DNA of 64,000 nt from Pseudarthrobacter sp. C4D7 (GTDB taxonomy: Bacteria; Actinomycetota; Actinomycetes; Actinomycetales; Micrococcaceae). The translations under genes and the position numbers were made by a program. Of this stretch, positions 26,135 through 34,536 are shown piece by piece. The DNA lies in contig NZ_JABFMW010000024.1 of assembly GCF_013359725.1 (NCBI RefSeq), positions 1 through 64,000 on the forward strand, given 5' to 3'. Position 1 is the stretch's first letter. The number at the start of each line of letters is the position of its first letter. The notes below the pieces were generated by a model. The model ran no database searches and had not been told where the DNA came from. It saw only the letters and a list, made by a program, of their open reading frames with translations.

Positions 26135-27451
26135 TTAGTGGAACTGTCCCTCTTCGGTCGATCCGACCAATGCGAGGGTGGACGCGTTCGGGTTTAGCGC
26201 CGTGGAGATGGTGTCGAAGTAGCCGGTGCCGACTTCGCGCTGGTGCTTGGTTGCGGTGTAGCCGCGGGACTCGGAGGCGAATTCCTTTTCCTGGAGTTCG
26301 ACGTAGGCGCTCATGCCTTCACGGGCGTAACCGTGGGCGAGGTCGAACATCGAGTAGTTCAGGGCGTGGAACCCGGCTAGGGTGATGAACTGGAACGTGA
26401 AGCCCATGGCGCCGAGTTCGCGCTGGAACTTGGCGATGGTGGCGTCGTCCAGGTGCTTGCGCCAGTTGAACGACGGGGAGCAGTTGTAGGAGAGCATCTG
26501 GTCCGGGAACTCGGCCTTGACGGATTCGGCGAACTTGCGGGCCAGTTCCAGGTCCGGGGTGCCGGTTTCCATCCAGATGAGGTCGGAGTACGGGGCGTAG
26601 GCCTTGGCGCGGGCGATGCAGGGTTCGATGCCGTTGCGGACCTTGTAGAAGCCTTCCGCCGTGCGCTCGCCGGTGATGAATTCCTGGTCGCGCTCGTCCA
26701 CGTCGGAGGTGATCAGGGTGGCGGCTTCGGCGTCGGTGCGGGCGATGACGACGGTGGGAGTGCCGGCGACGTCGGCGGCGAGGCGGGCGGCGTTCAGGGT
26801 GCGGACGTGCTGCTGGGTGGGGATCAGTACCTTGCCGCCGAGGTGGCCGCACTTCTTCTCCGAGGCGAGCTGGTCCTCCCAGTGAACACCGGAGGCGCCG
26901 GCCTGGATCATGGATTTCATGAGTTCGTAGGCGTTCAGCGGGCCGCCGAAGCCGGCTTCGGCGTCGGCAACGATCGGGACCAGCCAGTCCTCGACGGTCT
27001 GGATGCCTTCGGAGAATTCGATCTGGTCCGCACGGAGCAGGGCGTTGTTGATGCGGCGGACCACGGTGGGGACGGAGTTGGCCGGGTAGAGCGACTGGTC
27101 CGGGTAGGTGTGGCCGGAGTTGTTGGCGTCCGCGGCGACCTGCCAGCCGGAGAGGTAGATGGCGCGCAGCCCGGCTTTGACCTGCTGCACGGCCTGGTTG
27201 CCGGTAAGGGCGCCCAGGGCATTGGTGTAGCCGCCGGTCTTGTGTTCTTCGGTGAGCTGCTTCCACAGCTTTTCCGAGCCGCGGCGAGCCAGCGTGTGCT
27301 CTTCGGAGACGCGGCCGCGGAGACGGACGACGTCGGAGGCTGAGTAGTCCCGGGTCACACCTTCCCAGCGGGGGTTGGCGGCCCACTCGAGCTCCAGGGC
27401 GGCGGCCTGCTCTTCGGGCGTCTGCTGGGTGGGCTCAAATGCTGCAGTCAT
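26135..27451 (-). CDS. aceA: Isocitrate lyase
   Basis: Splits isocitrate into succinate and glyoxylate, letting the cell grow on acetate or fatty acids. The 438-residue length is typical. The catalytic loop K-K-C-G-H has Cys201. W-E-D-Q-L-A-S-E precedes it, and the substrate-binding Y-N-C-S-P-S-F-N-W is near 320. AAGGAG stands before the ATG at 27451. The gene is divergent from the ramB-like regulator, whose relative in Corynebacterium represses aceA and aceB. The leader holds a perfect 9-bp hairpin. Confidence 0.98.
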   Translation of the reverse strand: MTAAFEPTQQTPEEQAAALELEWAANPRWEGVTRDYSASDVVRLRGRVSEEHTLARRGSEKLWKQLTEEHKTGGYTNALGALTGNQAVQQVKAGLRAIYLSGWQVAADANNSGHTYPDQSLYPANSVPTVVRRINNALLRADQIEFSEGIQTVEDWLVPIVADAEAGFGGPLNAYELMKSMIQAGASGVHWEDQLASEKKCGHLGGKVLIPTQQHVRTLNAARLAADVAGTPTVVIARTDAEAATLITSDVDERDQEFITGERTAEGFYKVRNGIEPCIARAKAYAPYSDLIWMETGTPDLELARKFAESVKAEFPDQMLSYNCSPSFNWRKHLDDATIAKFQRELGAMGFTFQFITLAGFHALNYSMFDLAHGYAREGMSAYVELQEKEFASESRGYTATKHQREVGTGYFDTISTALNPNASTLALVGSTEEGQFH

Positions 27452-27486
27452 CGTTGATCTCCTTGATTGAGCTCCGGACGGGGTAG

Positions 27487-27514
27487 GTGGGAACCGCCTC
27501 GTTGAGGTTCCCAC
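27487..27514. promoter_or_regulatory. Perfect inverted repeat in the aceA leader
   Basis: GTGGGAACC (27487-27495) and GGTTCCCAC (27506-27514) are perfect arms around a 10-base loop, 36 bases upstream of the aceA start codon. It could be an operator or an RNA hairpin in the leader. Confidence 0.45.
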
Positions 27515-27584
27515 CGGCTCTTCCGGTGCGGTGTTTCTTTCCGTGACAACTACTTTTCAGCACTTTCAACCCCCTTTCTAGAGA

Positions 27585-27597
27585 AAAACTATGGAAA
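27585..27597. promoter_or_regulatory. RamB-like binding site just before the regulator gene
   Basis: AAAACTATGGAAA matches 11 of 13 positions of the Corynebacterium RamB site A(A/G)AACTTTGCAAA (from memory). It lies directly before the regulator start and within the aceA/regulator intergenic region, consistent with self-control. Confidence 0.5.
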
Positions 27598-27600
27598 GAA

Positions 27601-29112
27601 ATGCACTTCTTCACGTATTCTTCAGAAATGTCGCCTTCAAGCTGGAGCAGGGACGTTTCCCGGCCACCGTCAGCCGCCGCAGCGGAACTGGACGTCATCG
27701 CGCTGGGCCGCCGCGTCCGCCATCTCCGCAAACAAGCCGGGCTCACCCTGGATGACCTGAGCGCCGCCGTCGGCACTGCTCCCAGCCAGCTGAGCCTGAT
27801 TGAAAACGGCAAGCGCGAGCCCAAACTGACGCTGCTGCAGCACCTGGCAGCGGCGCTGAACGTCAGCATCGACCAGCTGCTCGGGGCTGAGCCGCCCAGC
27901 CGCCGCGCCGCCCTCGAAATCGAGCTGGAACGGTACCAGCGCGGGCCGCTGTATGAGTCGCTGAACCTGCCAAAAATCCGCATCAGTTCGCGGCTTCCGC
28001 TGGATGTGCTGGAGGCCCAGGTGGGGCTGCTGCACGAGCTGGAACGGAAGATGAACGAGCAGGTGGCCACCCCGGAGGAAGCCCGCCGCGCCAACGGTGA
28101 ACTCCGGGCCATGATGCGGGAACGCGGCAACTATTTCCCGGAGTACGAGGCAGAGGCGCAGAAGGTCCTCAAGGAGGTGGGCTACACCACCGGCCCGCTC
28201 AGCCAGCACGTCATCGCGGACATCGCCGAGCACCTTGGGTTTACCCTCCACCATGTGGGGGATTTGCCGCATTCCACCCGGTCCGTGACGGATTTGAAGA
28301 ACCGCAAAATTTACCTGACGCAGAGCCAGCGGCAGGACCACGACCCCCGTTCGGTGCTGCTGCAGGCCCTGGGCCACTACGTCCTGGGCCATGAGACGCC
28401 TAAAAACTACGGTGACTTCCTGGCCCAGCGGGTAGCCACCAACTATTTCGCCGCAGCACTGCTCCTGCCCGAGCAGGCCACGGTTGAATTTCTGCAAAAA
28501 GCCAAAGCGGCCAAGGAAATCGCCGTGGAGGACATCCGGGACGCGTTCGCGGTGTCCTACGAGACCGCAGCACACCGCTTCACCAACCTGGCCACCAAGC
28601 ACCTGGGCCTCACCACACATTTCCAGAAGACGCACCAGAGCGGCATCATCTACAAGGCCTACGAGAACGACGGCGTGAACTTCCCCCAGGACCACACCGG
28701 AGCCATCGAGGGCCAGCCGTCGTGCAAGGCCTGGACCTCCCGTGCCGTGTTCGACGTGCCGGACAAGTTCAGCGCCTACAGCCAGTACACCGACACACCC
28801 TCCGGAACCTACTGGTGCACCGCCCGTACCGAACGGTCCACCAGCGGCGAATTCTCGCTCAGCATCGGCGTGCCGTACCAGCATGTGAAGTGGTTCCGGG
28901 GCCGCGAAACCACCGCCCGGGCCACGTCCAACTGCCCGGATCCGACCTGTTGCAAGCGGCCTCCCGCCGAGCTGACAAGCCAGTGGGCCGGCAACGCCTG
29001 GCCGTCCGCCCGGGCGCACTCGCACCTGCTCGCCGCGATGCCTCCCGGAGCTTTCCCCGGCGTGGACGAGACCGAGGTGTACAGCTTCCTGCAGACCCAC
29101 TCCGGGTCATAG
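27601..29112 (+). CDS. ramB: RamB-like transcriptional regulator (XRE + ImmA/IrrE + DUF2083)
   Basis: A 503-residue regulator of the short-chain fatty acid type. The N-terminal XRE helix-turn-helix is at residues 36-90 (L-G-R-R-V-R-H-L-R-K-Q-A-G-L-T-L-D-D-L). A middle ImmA/IrrE-like region has G-H-Y-V-L-G-H near 260. The C-terminal domain carries a cysteine cluster (C-P-D-P-T-C-C) near 445. In Corynebacterium RamB represses aceA, aceB and acetate genes during growth on glucose. Divergence from aceA supports the same role here; the gene name rests on family and position. The start ATG at 27601 has GGAAAG very close by; an ATG at 27628 has no site. Confidence 0.92.
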   Translation: MHFFTYSSEMSPSSWSRDVSRPPSAAAAELDVIALGRRVRHLRKQAGLTLDDLSAAVGTAPSQLSLIENGKREPKLTLLQHLAAALNVSIDQLLGAEPPSRRAALEIELERYQRGPLYESLNLPKIRISSRLPLDVLEAQVGLLHELERKMNEQVATPEEARRANGELRAMMRERGNYFPEYEAEAQKVLKEVGYTTGPLSQHVIADIAEHLGFTLHHVGDLPHSTRSVTDLKNRKIYLTQSQRQDHDPRSVLLQALGHYVLGHETPKNYGDFLAQRVATNYFAAALLLPEQATVEFLQKAKAAKEIAVEDIRDAFAVSYETAAHRFTNLATKHLGLTTHFQKTHQSGIIYKAYENDGVNFPQDHTGAIEGQPSCKAWTSRAVFDVPDKFSAYSQYTDTPSGTYWCTARTERSTSGEFSLSIGVPYQHVKWFRGRETTARATSNCPDPTCCKRPPAELTSQWAGNAWPSARAHSHLLAAMPPGAFPGVDETEVYSFLQTHSGS

Positions 29113-29144
29113 GACACCCTTCAGCTTCCGCCCGTTTCCTCCCG

Positions 29145-29245
29145 GCGCCGCATAACTTTCCTGCAAAAGGTGAGTGGGCGTTGGGGTTTTAGCCACCAAA
29201 AGTGAGCAGGCGTTGGAGGATCTCCTGCGAAAGGTGAGCGGGCGT
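29145..29245. repeat. 32-bp-period intergenic repeat cluster, second locus
   Basis: GTGAGTGGGCGT (29170), GTGAGCAGGCGT (29202) and GTGAGCGGGCGT (29234) lie exactly 32 bases apart. A decayed opposite unit (GCGCCGCATAAC, 29145) stands at the same 25-base offset as the hairpin caps of the other two loci. The cluster separates the convergent ramB-like and kinase-TAXI genes. Confidence 0.85.
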
Positions 29246-29249
29246 GGGG

Positions 29250-31703
29250 TCAGCCGTGGAGTGCCCGGTACGCGGCCGCGGCGGCGGGGTGCAGGGGGAC
29301 GCCGGCGGTGTTGATGAGGCTCTCCGCGCTGAGGAACTGCACGCCCAGGCTGGACTGCGGAATGAGTTCGGCGGCGGAGTGCACCAGGAGCTGGACGGTC
29401 CGCTCCACCGTGGCGTCGTCCAGATCCCGCCGGCAGAGCAGCAGGTTGGGTGCGCCCACCGTCCACACCGCTGGGATGCCCGGATAGCTGCCCTCCGGAA
29501 CCAGGACACGGTCGTACAGCCCGCCGTACCGCCGTCGAAGTTCCGGCAGCAGCCCGGACAGGTCCAGGAGCCCCAGCGCAACGTCCTGCTGTGCGGCGGC
29601 GACGGCGGCAGTGGGCACGCCGCCGGACCAGAACAGGGCATCCACCGTCCCCGCCTTCAGTGCGGCGATGCCGTCATTCAGGCCGAGATGTTCCACGGCG
29701 GCTGTTCCGGCGGAGGGGGCGGAGGACTCCGGCGCGGTCCCCAAGCCGGCCGCTTCCAGCAGCCGGGGAGTGGTGAGCGAGGTGCCGGACCCGGGCTGCC
29801 CCACAGCAACCCGCCGCCCCGCCAGCCCGGCGATGTCCCGGATTCCGCTGTCCTTCCGCACGACGCAGTGGACGTAGTTCTCGTAGACCTTTCCGACGGC
29901 GGTGATCTCCGATTCGTCTCCACCTGCCTGGCCGGCCGCATCGGCGAGGGCCACGGCAAAGGCGGCGCGTCCCGCCTTCAGCTCGGCGATGTTGTCCAGG
30001 CTTCCGCCGGTGGCCTCCGCGCGGGCATGGCCGGCCACGCCGTGGCGTTCAAGCGCCGCGGCCAGGAGGGTTGAAAACTCAAGGTAGAAGCCACCCGGTT
30101 CACCGCCGGCCACCACAAGGTCCGCCGGCCGCTCCCCGCCGGTACACGCCGCGAGGGCGGGCGGAAGGCCGGCCGCGAGTCCGACGGCGAAAACCGACTT
30201 GAGTACGGACCGCCGCGGCGGCTGCGGGGCGGCTCCGTCCGGGGCAGGTGGCCTACGCATGGGCACCGCCGCTGCCGGCGTCCGGAAGCGCACGGTGGCC
30301 CGGGTCGAGGGGAATTCGAGCCTGGCGGCGAGCCCATGCGGAGCCGCTTCGGCCAGCACCAGGCGGCCGCCGTTGGCCGCGGCGAGCTCACCCACGATGG
30401 TCATTCCAAGCCCGGTTCCGGGGACTGATGAATGCCGGGGGGAGCGCCAGAACCTGGTGGCGGCCGAGGCCCGCTCCGGGGCGGGAAGCCCTGGACCGTC
30501 GTCGGATATCTCCACCACCACCCTGTCCCCGCCAGGCTTGACCGCGGCGGTCACGGTAGCGCCGGGGGCGTACTTGAGGGCGTTGTTGATGAGTTCAGCC
30601 GCCATCTGGGCCAGCTCCGCCGGGTGGCAGGAAACCAGTGCCGGCGGCTGCGGCGGCGGGGAGAGGGCCAACCGGCACCCTGCCTGTTCCGCCAGCGGCG
30701 CGGCCCGTTCGATCTCCCCTTGGAGGACAGGATAGGGGTCCACCGGATCCGGCGCCGGAAGGTCCTCCAGGTTGCCGGCGGCCCGCAGGTACCCCTCGGA
30801 GGCCCGGTGCTCTGCGGCCGCCAGCTTCAGTACCCCGTCCAGGATCTCCTCCACCCGGTCCAGCTCCGCCACGGCGCGTTCGGCCGCGTCATGTTCGCGG
30901 GCCGTCTTCAGTTCAAGCTGAAGCAGGTCCAGCCGGAGCCGGAGCGCCCCTACCGGGTTGCGCAGCTGGTGTGACGCGTCCGCAATCAACTGCCGTTGCG
31001 CTGCCATGCTGGCGCTCACGGTGCGGGCCATCACGGTGAAGGAACGGCTCAGTTCCCGCAGCTCCGGTGGCCCGTCCTCCGGAAGGCGGCCCGCCCGGCC
31101 GGTCCGCTCCAGTTCATGCACCGCCGAGTTCAGCCGCTGGACGGGCCGGAGGACCCAGCCAGTCACCCGGGCCGCGCCCAGCAGGAGGACGGCGGCAAGG
31201 GCCAGCGCTGCCAGGCCCACGGCAAACCACCGTTCCCGGAGTTTCTGCCGGGCGGCGCCGGCGTCCACGTCCAGCACCACGGCTCCGAGCACCTGGCTGG
31301 CGCTGCCGAACGGACGGAAGATGACCCGCGGGCCGGAGCTGAAGGGTTCCAGCGGTTCCAGGGCCGTGTTGCTGACGTTCAACCGGGCAAGGGAGAGTGC
31401 ATCCTGCACGTCGGGCCGGTCCGCAGCCAGGCTGCCGGATTGAAGGACGGCCTGCTGGACGCGCACCACGATGCCCTCCCCGTACAACCCGGAGTACGTG
31501 TCCATTTCCCGCTGGAGCCGAGCGGTGTCGCCGTCGGCGGAGGCATCGAAGGCCACCTGCGCCAGCCGGTTCAGGGAGGCTGCGCGATTGATCTGCAGCT
31601 CCTGGGTCAGCTCGCGGGACGCGGACGTGAGGATGGTGCCAGAGATCAGGAACACCACCGCCAAACAGAGCACGCTGAGCACGCCCAGCACCCGCAGCCT
31701 CAT
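29250..31703 (-). CDS. Sensor histidine kinase fused in frame to a TAXI-family solute-binding protein
   Basis: One 817-residue frame with two full-length parts. Residues 1-481 are a membrane kinase: helix at 4-26, short outer domain, helix near 159-178, HAMP, H-box S-H-Q-L-R-N-P with His245, N-box E-L-I-N-N-A-L-K-Y, G-boxes D-D-G-P-G-L and G-T-G-L-G-M. Residues 482-817 are a TAXI protein with its own signal: R-R-S-V-L-K-S-V-F, hydrophobic core and lipobox L-A-A-C (Cys520), then G-G-E-P-G-G-F-Y and T-G-G-S-L-D-N. No TRAP membrane genes are nearby. Either the kinase carries an outside sensor on a third membrane segment, or the TAXI part is also made separately from the ATG at 30260. An alternative is a single-base error: ATGCGTAG at 30260-30253 looks like an ordinary gene overlap. 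The gene overlaps the response regulator by ATGA. Confidence 0.85.
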   Translation of the reverse strand: MRLRVLGVLSVLCLAVVFLISGTILTSASRELTQELQINRAASLNRLAQVAFDASADGDTARLQREMDTYSGLYGEGIVVRVQQAVLQSGSLAADRPDVQDALSLARLNVSNTALEPLEPFSSGPRVIFRPFGSASQVLGAVVLDVDAGAARQKLRERWFAVGLAALALAAVLLLGAARVTGWVLRPVQRLNSAVHELERTGRAGRLPEDGPPELRELSRSFTVMARTVSASMAAQRQLIADASHQLRNPVGALRLRLDLLQLELKTAREHDAAERAVAELDRVEEILDGVLKLAAAEHRASEGYLRAAGNLEDLPAPDPVDPYPVLQGEIERAAPLAEQAGCRLALSPPPQPPALVSCHPAELAQMAAELINNALKYAPGATVTAAVKPGGDRVVVEISDDGPGLPAPERASAATRFWRSPRHSSVPGTGLGMTIVGELAAANGGRLVLAEAAPHGLAARLEFPSTRATVRFRTPAAAVPMRRPPAPDGAAPQPPRRSVLKSVFAVGLAAGLPPALAACTGGERPADLVVAGGEPGGFYLEFSTLLAAALERHGVAGHARAEATGGSLDNIAELKAGRAAFAVALADAAGQAGGDESEITAVGKVYENYVHCVVRKDSGIRDIAGLAGRRVAVGQPGSGTSLTTPRLLEAAGLGTAPESSAPSAGTAAVEHLGLNDGIAALKAGTVDALFWSGGVPTAAVAAAQQDVALGLLDLSGLLPELRRRYGGLYDRVLVPEGSYPGIPAVWTVGAPNLLLCRRDLDDATVERTVQLLVHSAAELIPQSSLGVQFLSAESLINTAGVPLHPAAAAAYRALHG
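30253..30260 (-). other. ATGCGTAG: internal start of TAXI part overlapping an out-of-frame stop
   Basis: On the minus strand the ATG at 30260 is codon 482 of the fused frame and would start a 336-residue TAXI lipoprotein. The TAG inside the same eight bases is in another frame. That frame would be reached if the four-C run (30309-30312 on the plus strand as G) held one more base, and the kinase would then stop here. The fusion could therefore be recent or a sequencing artefact. Confidence 0.5.
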
Positions 31704-32371
31704 GATCCGGCCGCCTCCACGCGGTAACCCACCCCGCGGACGTTGATGATGAAGCCGGGCTTTTGCAGTTTTGCCCGCAGCCCCGTGAGGTGGACGTCCA
31801 GCGAGCGGGAGGAGGCAAGGAAAGCGTCGCCCCAGAGGGTGTCCAGGATCTGTTCGCGGGTGACGACCGAGCCGGCATGGCGTGCCAGCAGGGCGAGGAG
31901 TTCGAACTCCGTGGCGGTCAGGGCCAGCGGCAGGCCGGCTTTGGAAGCGGAGTGCCGGTTCAGGTCCACCGCCACGTCGCCGAGCACGATGACGTGCTCC
32001 TGCGACATGCCGCCACCGCGTCCGGCCCGCCGCGTCACCGCTTCGATCCGCGCCAGCAGTTCCACCAGCTTGACCGGCTTGACCAGGTAGTCGTCCGCGC
32101 CGGAGCGGAGGCCCAGCACCACGCTGCGCTCGTCATCGCGCGCGGTCAGGATCAGGATGGGAACGTCGGTGACCTGGCGGAGTTTGCGGAGGACCTCCAG
32201 CCCGTCCATGTCCGGCAGCCCCAGATCCAGGAGGATCACCTGGAAATTGCGGTGGGCCAGCAGGGCGTCCGCGCCCCGCGCCAGCCGCTGCGGATGGTGC
32301 CCGGCGCTTTCGACGGCGGCGGTGAGGGCACCGGCCATGGCGTCGTCATCCTCGACGATGAGCACGTCCAT
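31700..32371 (-). CDS. OmpR-family response regulator
   Basis: A 223-residue two-component regulator. The receiver has the acidic pocket V-E-D-D-D at 7-10, phospho-acceptor Asp49 in I-L-L-D-L-G-L-P-D, Thr76 and Lys98 (L-V-K-P-V). The C-terminal winged helix ends in the usual V-R-G-V-G-Y-R-V-E. The ATG at 32371 is chosen because AAGGA lies 6 bases upstream; the ATG at 32377 is too close. It overlaps the kinase gene by ATGA, so the two are translated together. The divergent MHS transporter, 233 bases away, is the obvious target. Confidence 0.95.
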   Translation of the reverse strand: MDVLIVEDDDAMAGALTAAVESAGHHPQRLARGADALLAHRNFQVILLDLGLPDMDGLEVLRKLRQVTDVPILILTARDDERSVVLGLRSGADDYLVKPVKLVELLARIEAVTRRAGRGGGMSQEHVIVLGDVAVDLNRHSASKAGLPLALTATEFELLALLARHAGSVVTREQILDTLWGDAFLASSRSLDVHLTGLRAKLQKPGFIINVRGVGYRVEAAGS

Positions 32372-32489
32372 GGCCATTCCTTGCTCTTGCAGCGGTCTCC
32401 GGATCATCCCCCGCCTCAGGAGACTACCGCCTGCGGAAAGGTTTTGCCCGACGGCGGCGGGCCGGCCGGGGAGGGACACGCGGGTTAAA

Positions 32490-32506
32490 CCTAAGGAAGT
32501 GTTAGG
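32490..32506. promoter_or_regulatory. Inverted repeat between response regulator and transporter
   Basis: CCTAA (32490-32494) and TTAGG (32502-32506) are symmetric around 7 bases, about 100 bases upstream of the transporter start. It is a candidate site for the response regulator. The arms are short, so support is modest. Confidence 0.35.
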
Positions 32507-32604
32507 AAATGCCCCGCGGCGTTGGCTGTGCAGTGGATCACCCATACCGTGGATGGGGCCCTCCGGCGTTGGAGGACGCACGTCACATTAGGAGGAACTC
32601 ACTG

Positions 32605-33999
32605 ATGAGCACCCAACAAACCGCGCCCCTGTCGGAGGCGGCCCAGACCCGGCGGGCCGTGGGCAACATCCTGAAGGGTTCCGCAGGCAACCTTGTGGAG
32701 TGGTACGACCTCTACGTCTACACCGTCTTCGCCGCCTACTTCCAGTCCCACTTCTTCAACTCCAAGGATGACCTGCAGGCCGGGCTCGAGGCCATGGCCG
32801 TCTTCTCGACGTCGTTCCTGATGCGCCCCATCGGCGCCTGGTTCTTCGGCCGCTACGCCGACCGGAAAGGCCGCAAGGCGGCGCTGACCCTGAGCGTGAC
32901 CATGATGTCCGCAGGTTCCTTCGCCATCGCGGTGCTGCCCACCCAGGACGTCATCGGGCTGTGGGCCATGATCCTGCTGGTGCTCATCCGCGTGATCCAG
33001 GGCTTCTCCGTGGGCGGCGAGTACGGAACCAGCGCCACCTACATGTCCGAGGCAGCCACCACCAAGCGCCGCGGGTTCTTCTCCAGCTTCCAGTACGTCA
33101 CGCTGATCGGCGGCCAGATGCTGGCCCTGCTGGTCCTGGTAGTCCTGCAGAACGTCATGCCCAAGGGCGACCTCGGCGAGTGGGGCTGGCGCATCCCGTT
33201 TGCGATCGGCGGTGTGGCCGCCCTGGTGGTGCTGTGGCTCCGCCGGTCCATGGAGGAAACCGTCTCCGAGGAGCAGATCGAGGCAGCCAAGGTCCCCGCC
33301 GTTGCCGGCCAGGCCCAGCCGGGCACCATGAAGCTGCTGTTCACCAGCTACTGGAAGCCGCTGCTGATCTGCATCGGCATCACCCTTGGCGGCACCGTGG
33401 CGTTCTACACCTACACAAACTTCATCCTGAAGTTCATGAATGACACCTCCGGCATCGCCAAGACCGACACCTCCGTGATCAACTTCTGGGCGCTGTTCAT
33501 CTTCATGCTGCTCCAGCCGGTCTACGGCATCATCTCGGACAAGGTGGGCCGCAAGCCGCTCCTGCTCTGGTTCGGCATCACCGGCGTGCTCTTCACCTGG
33601 CCGCTGCTCTCCACCCTGGCCGGCACCAAGGATCCCTTCATGGCGTTCCTGCTGATGATGGGCGGCCTGCTGATCGTGGGCGGCTACACCTCCATCAACG
33701 CCCTGGTGAAGGCCGAACTCTTCCCCGCCTCCATCCGCGCGCTTGGCGTCGGCCTGGGCTACGCCATCGCCAACTCACTTTTCGGCGGCACCGTCCCGCT
33801 GATCGGTGCGGCACTGCAGAAGGCCGGCCAGGAAGAACTGTTCTTCACCTACGTCACCGTGGCCATCGCCATCTCGCTGCTGGTCTACATCTTCGCGCTG
33901 AAGAACAAGAAGTCCACACACCTGGACCACGAACAGGGCCACGCCTGGGAGCAGTCTCCGCAGGACGGCGGCAAGGATAAGGACCCGCTGGGCGTTTAG
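32605..33999 (+). CDS. MHS-family (KgtP-like) organic acid:proton symporter
   Basis: A 464-residue major facilitator protein with about 12 helices. The blocks N-L-V-E-W-Y-D-L-Y-V-Y near 30, F-L-M-R-P-I-G-A-W-F-F-G-R-Y-A-D-R-K-G-R-K near 73-92 and R-V-I-Q-G-F-S-V-G-G-E-Y-G near 131 define the metabolite:H+ symporter family. That family includes transporters of 2-oxoglutarate, citrate, proline/betaine and shikimate. AGGAGGAAC gives a strong ribosome site before the ATG. Divergent from the two-component genes, it is most likely induced by them. The substrate is probably a carboxylate, also a common ligand of TAXI proteins. Confidence 0.94.
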   Translation: MSTQQTAPLSEAAQTRRAVGNILKGSAGNLVEWYDLYVYTVFAAYFQSHFFNSKDDLQAGLEAMAVFSTSFLMRPIGAWFFGRYADRKGRKAALTLSVTMMSAGSFAIAVLPTQDVIGLWAMILLVLIRVIQGFSVGGEYGTSATYMSEAATTKRRGFFSSFQYVTLIGGQMLALLVLVVLQNVMPKGDLGEWGWRIPFAIGGVAALVVLWLRRSMEETVSEEQIEAAKVPAVAGQAQPGTMKLLFTSYWKPLLICIGITLGGTVAFYTYTNFILKFMNDTSGIAKTDTSVINFWALFIFMLLQPVYGIISDKVGRKPLLLWFGITGVLFTWPLLSTLAGTKDPFMAFLLMMGGLLIVGGYTSINALVKAELFPASIRALGVGLGYAIANSLFGGTVPLIGAALQKAGQEELFFTYVTVAIAISLLVYIFALKNKKSTHLDHEQGHAWEQSPQDGGKDKDPLGV

Positions 34000-34028
34000 T
34001 CCGGATGGCACCAGGGGTGCCTGTTTCC

Positions 34029-34078
34029 AAAGGAGGCGTACGACGCCGGCTGCCGGGCCGCCGTCGTACGCCTCCTTT
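34029..34078 (+). terminator. Strong hairpin terminator after the MHS transporter
   Basis: Arms 34029-34044 (AAAGGAGGCGTACGAC) and 34063-34078 pair perfectly over 16 bases around an 18-base GC-rich loop. The A and T ends suit termination in both directions, between the transporter and the convergent small membrane gene. Confidence 0.8.
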
Positions 34079-34119
34079 GTGATGCAACGGGACGTGGGCG
34101 CGGAACGCCGGGGGCACCC

Positions 34120-34437
34120 TTAGCGGCGGTCGCCGCGCCTGGCTGCCAGGAACCCGTGCGCGGCGAACAGCCGGGGCAGGACCACGTACACCGCGGTGGG
34201 GACCACCACCATGGTCAATCCCATGGCGCGGAAGATCGGGTGCCAGCCTTCCATCAAGGGCGCGGTGGCCATCATGCCGATGGCTACCAGCGGGAAGATG
34301 GCCAGCCACGTGATCGCCGCGCGGACGTGGATGGACGGCGCCGCGGGTGCCGGCAAGGACGCGGGAAGCGGCTGGGAACTGCACAAGGAGGCGGGCTGGC
34401 CTGCGGAGGGGGCGGCGGGCGTCGAAACGGTGTCCAC
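34120..34437 (-). CDS. Small membrane protein of unknown function
   Basis: A 105-residue protein. The N-terminal 35 residues are rich in Pro, Ala and Ser. Two hydrophobic segments follow (I-T-W-L-A-I-F-P-L-V-A-I-G-M and M-G-L-T-M-V-V-V-P-T-A-V-Y-V-V-L), then a basic tail R-R-G-D-R-R. The layout resembles small DUF-type membrane proteins that sit beside TetR regulators. The start is a GTG at 34437 after GGAG. It is divergent from the TetR gene across symmetric TTGCAA sites, so it is the likely target of that regulator. Confidence 0.78.
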   Translation of the reverse strand: MDTVSTPAAPSAGQPASLCSSQPLPASLPAPAAPSIHVRAAITWLAIFPLVAIGMMATAPLMEGWHPIFRAMGLTMVVVPTAVYVVLPRLFAAHGFLAARRGDRR

Positions 34438-34454
34438 GGAAACTCCAACTGATT

Positions 34455-34507
34455 AGTTGCTAATTGCTTGGAACGACAATAAGCCGCCAGCGTTTGCAAT
34501 TGCAACT
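34455..34507. promoter_or_regulatory. Paired operator-like repeats between membrane gene and TetR
   Basis: AGTTGCTAATTGC (34455-34467) and GCAATTGCAACT (34496-34507) are near-perfect reverse complements. Inside the second is the perfect palindrome TTGCAATTGCAA (34494-34505). This fits two TetR-dimer sites controlling both divergent genes. Confidence 0.55.
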
Positions 34508-34536
34508 ACTTGGTTGGAATTGCGTAGACTTATGTC

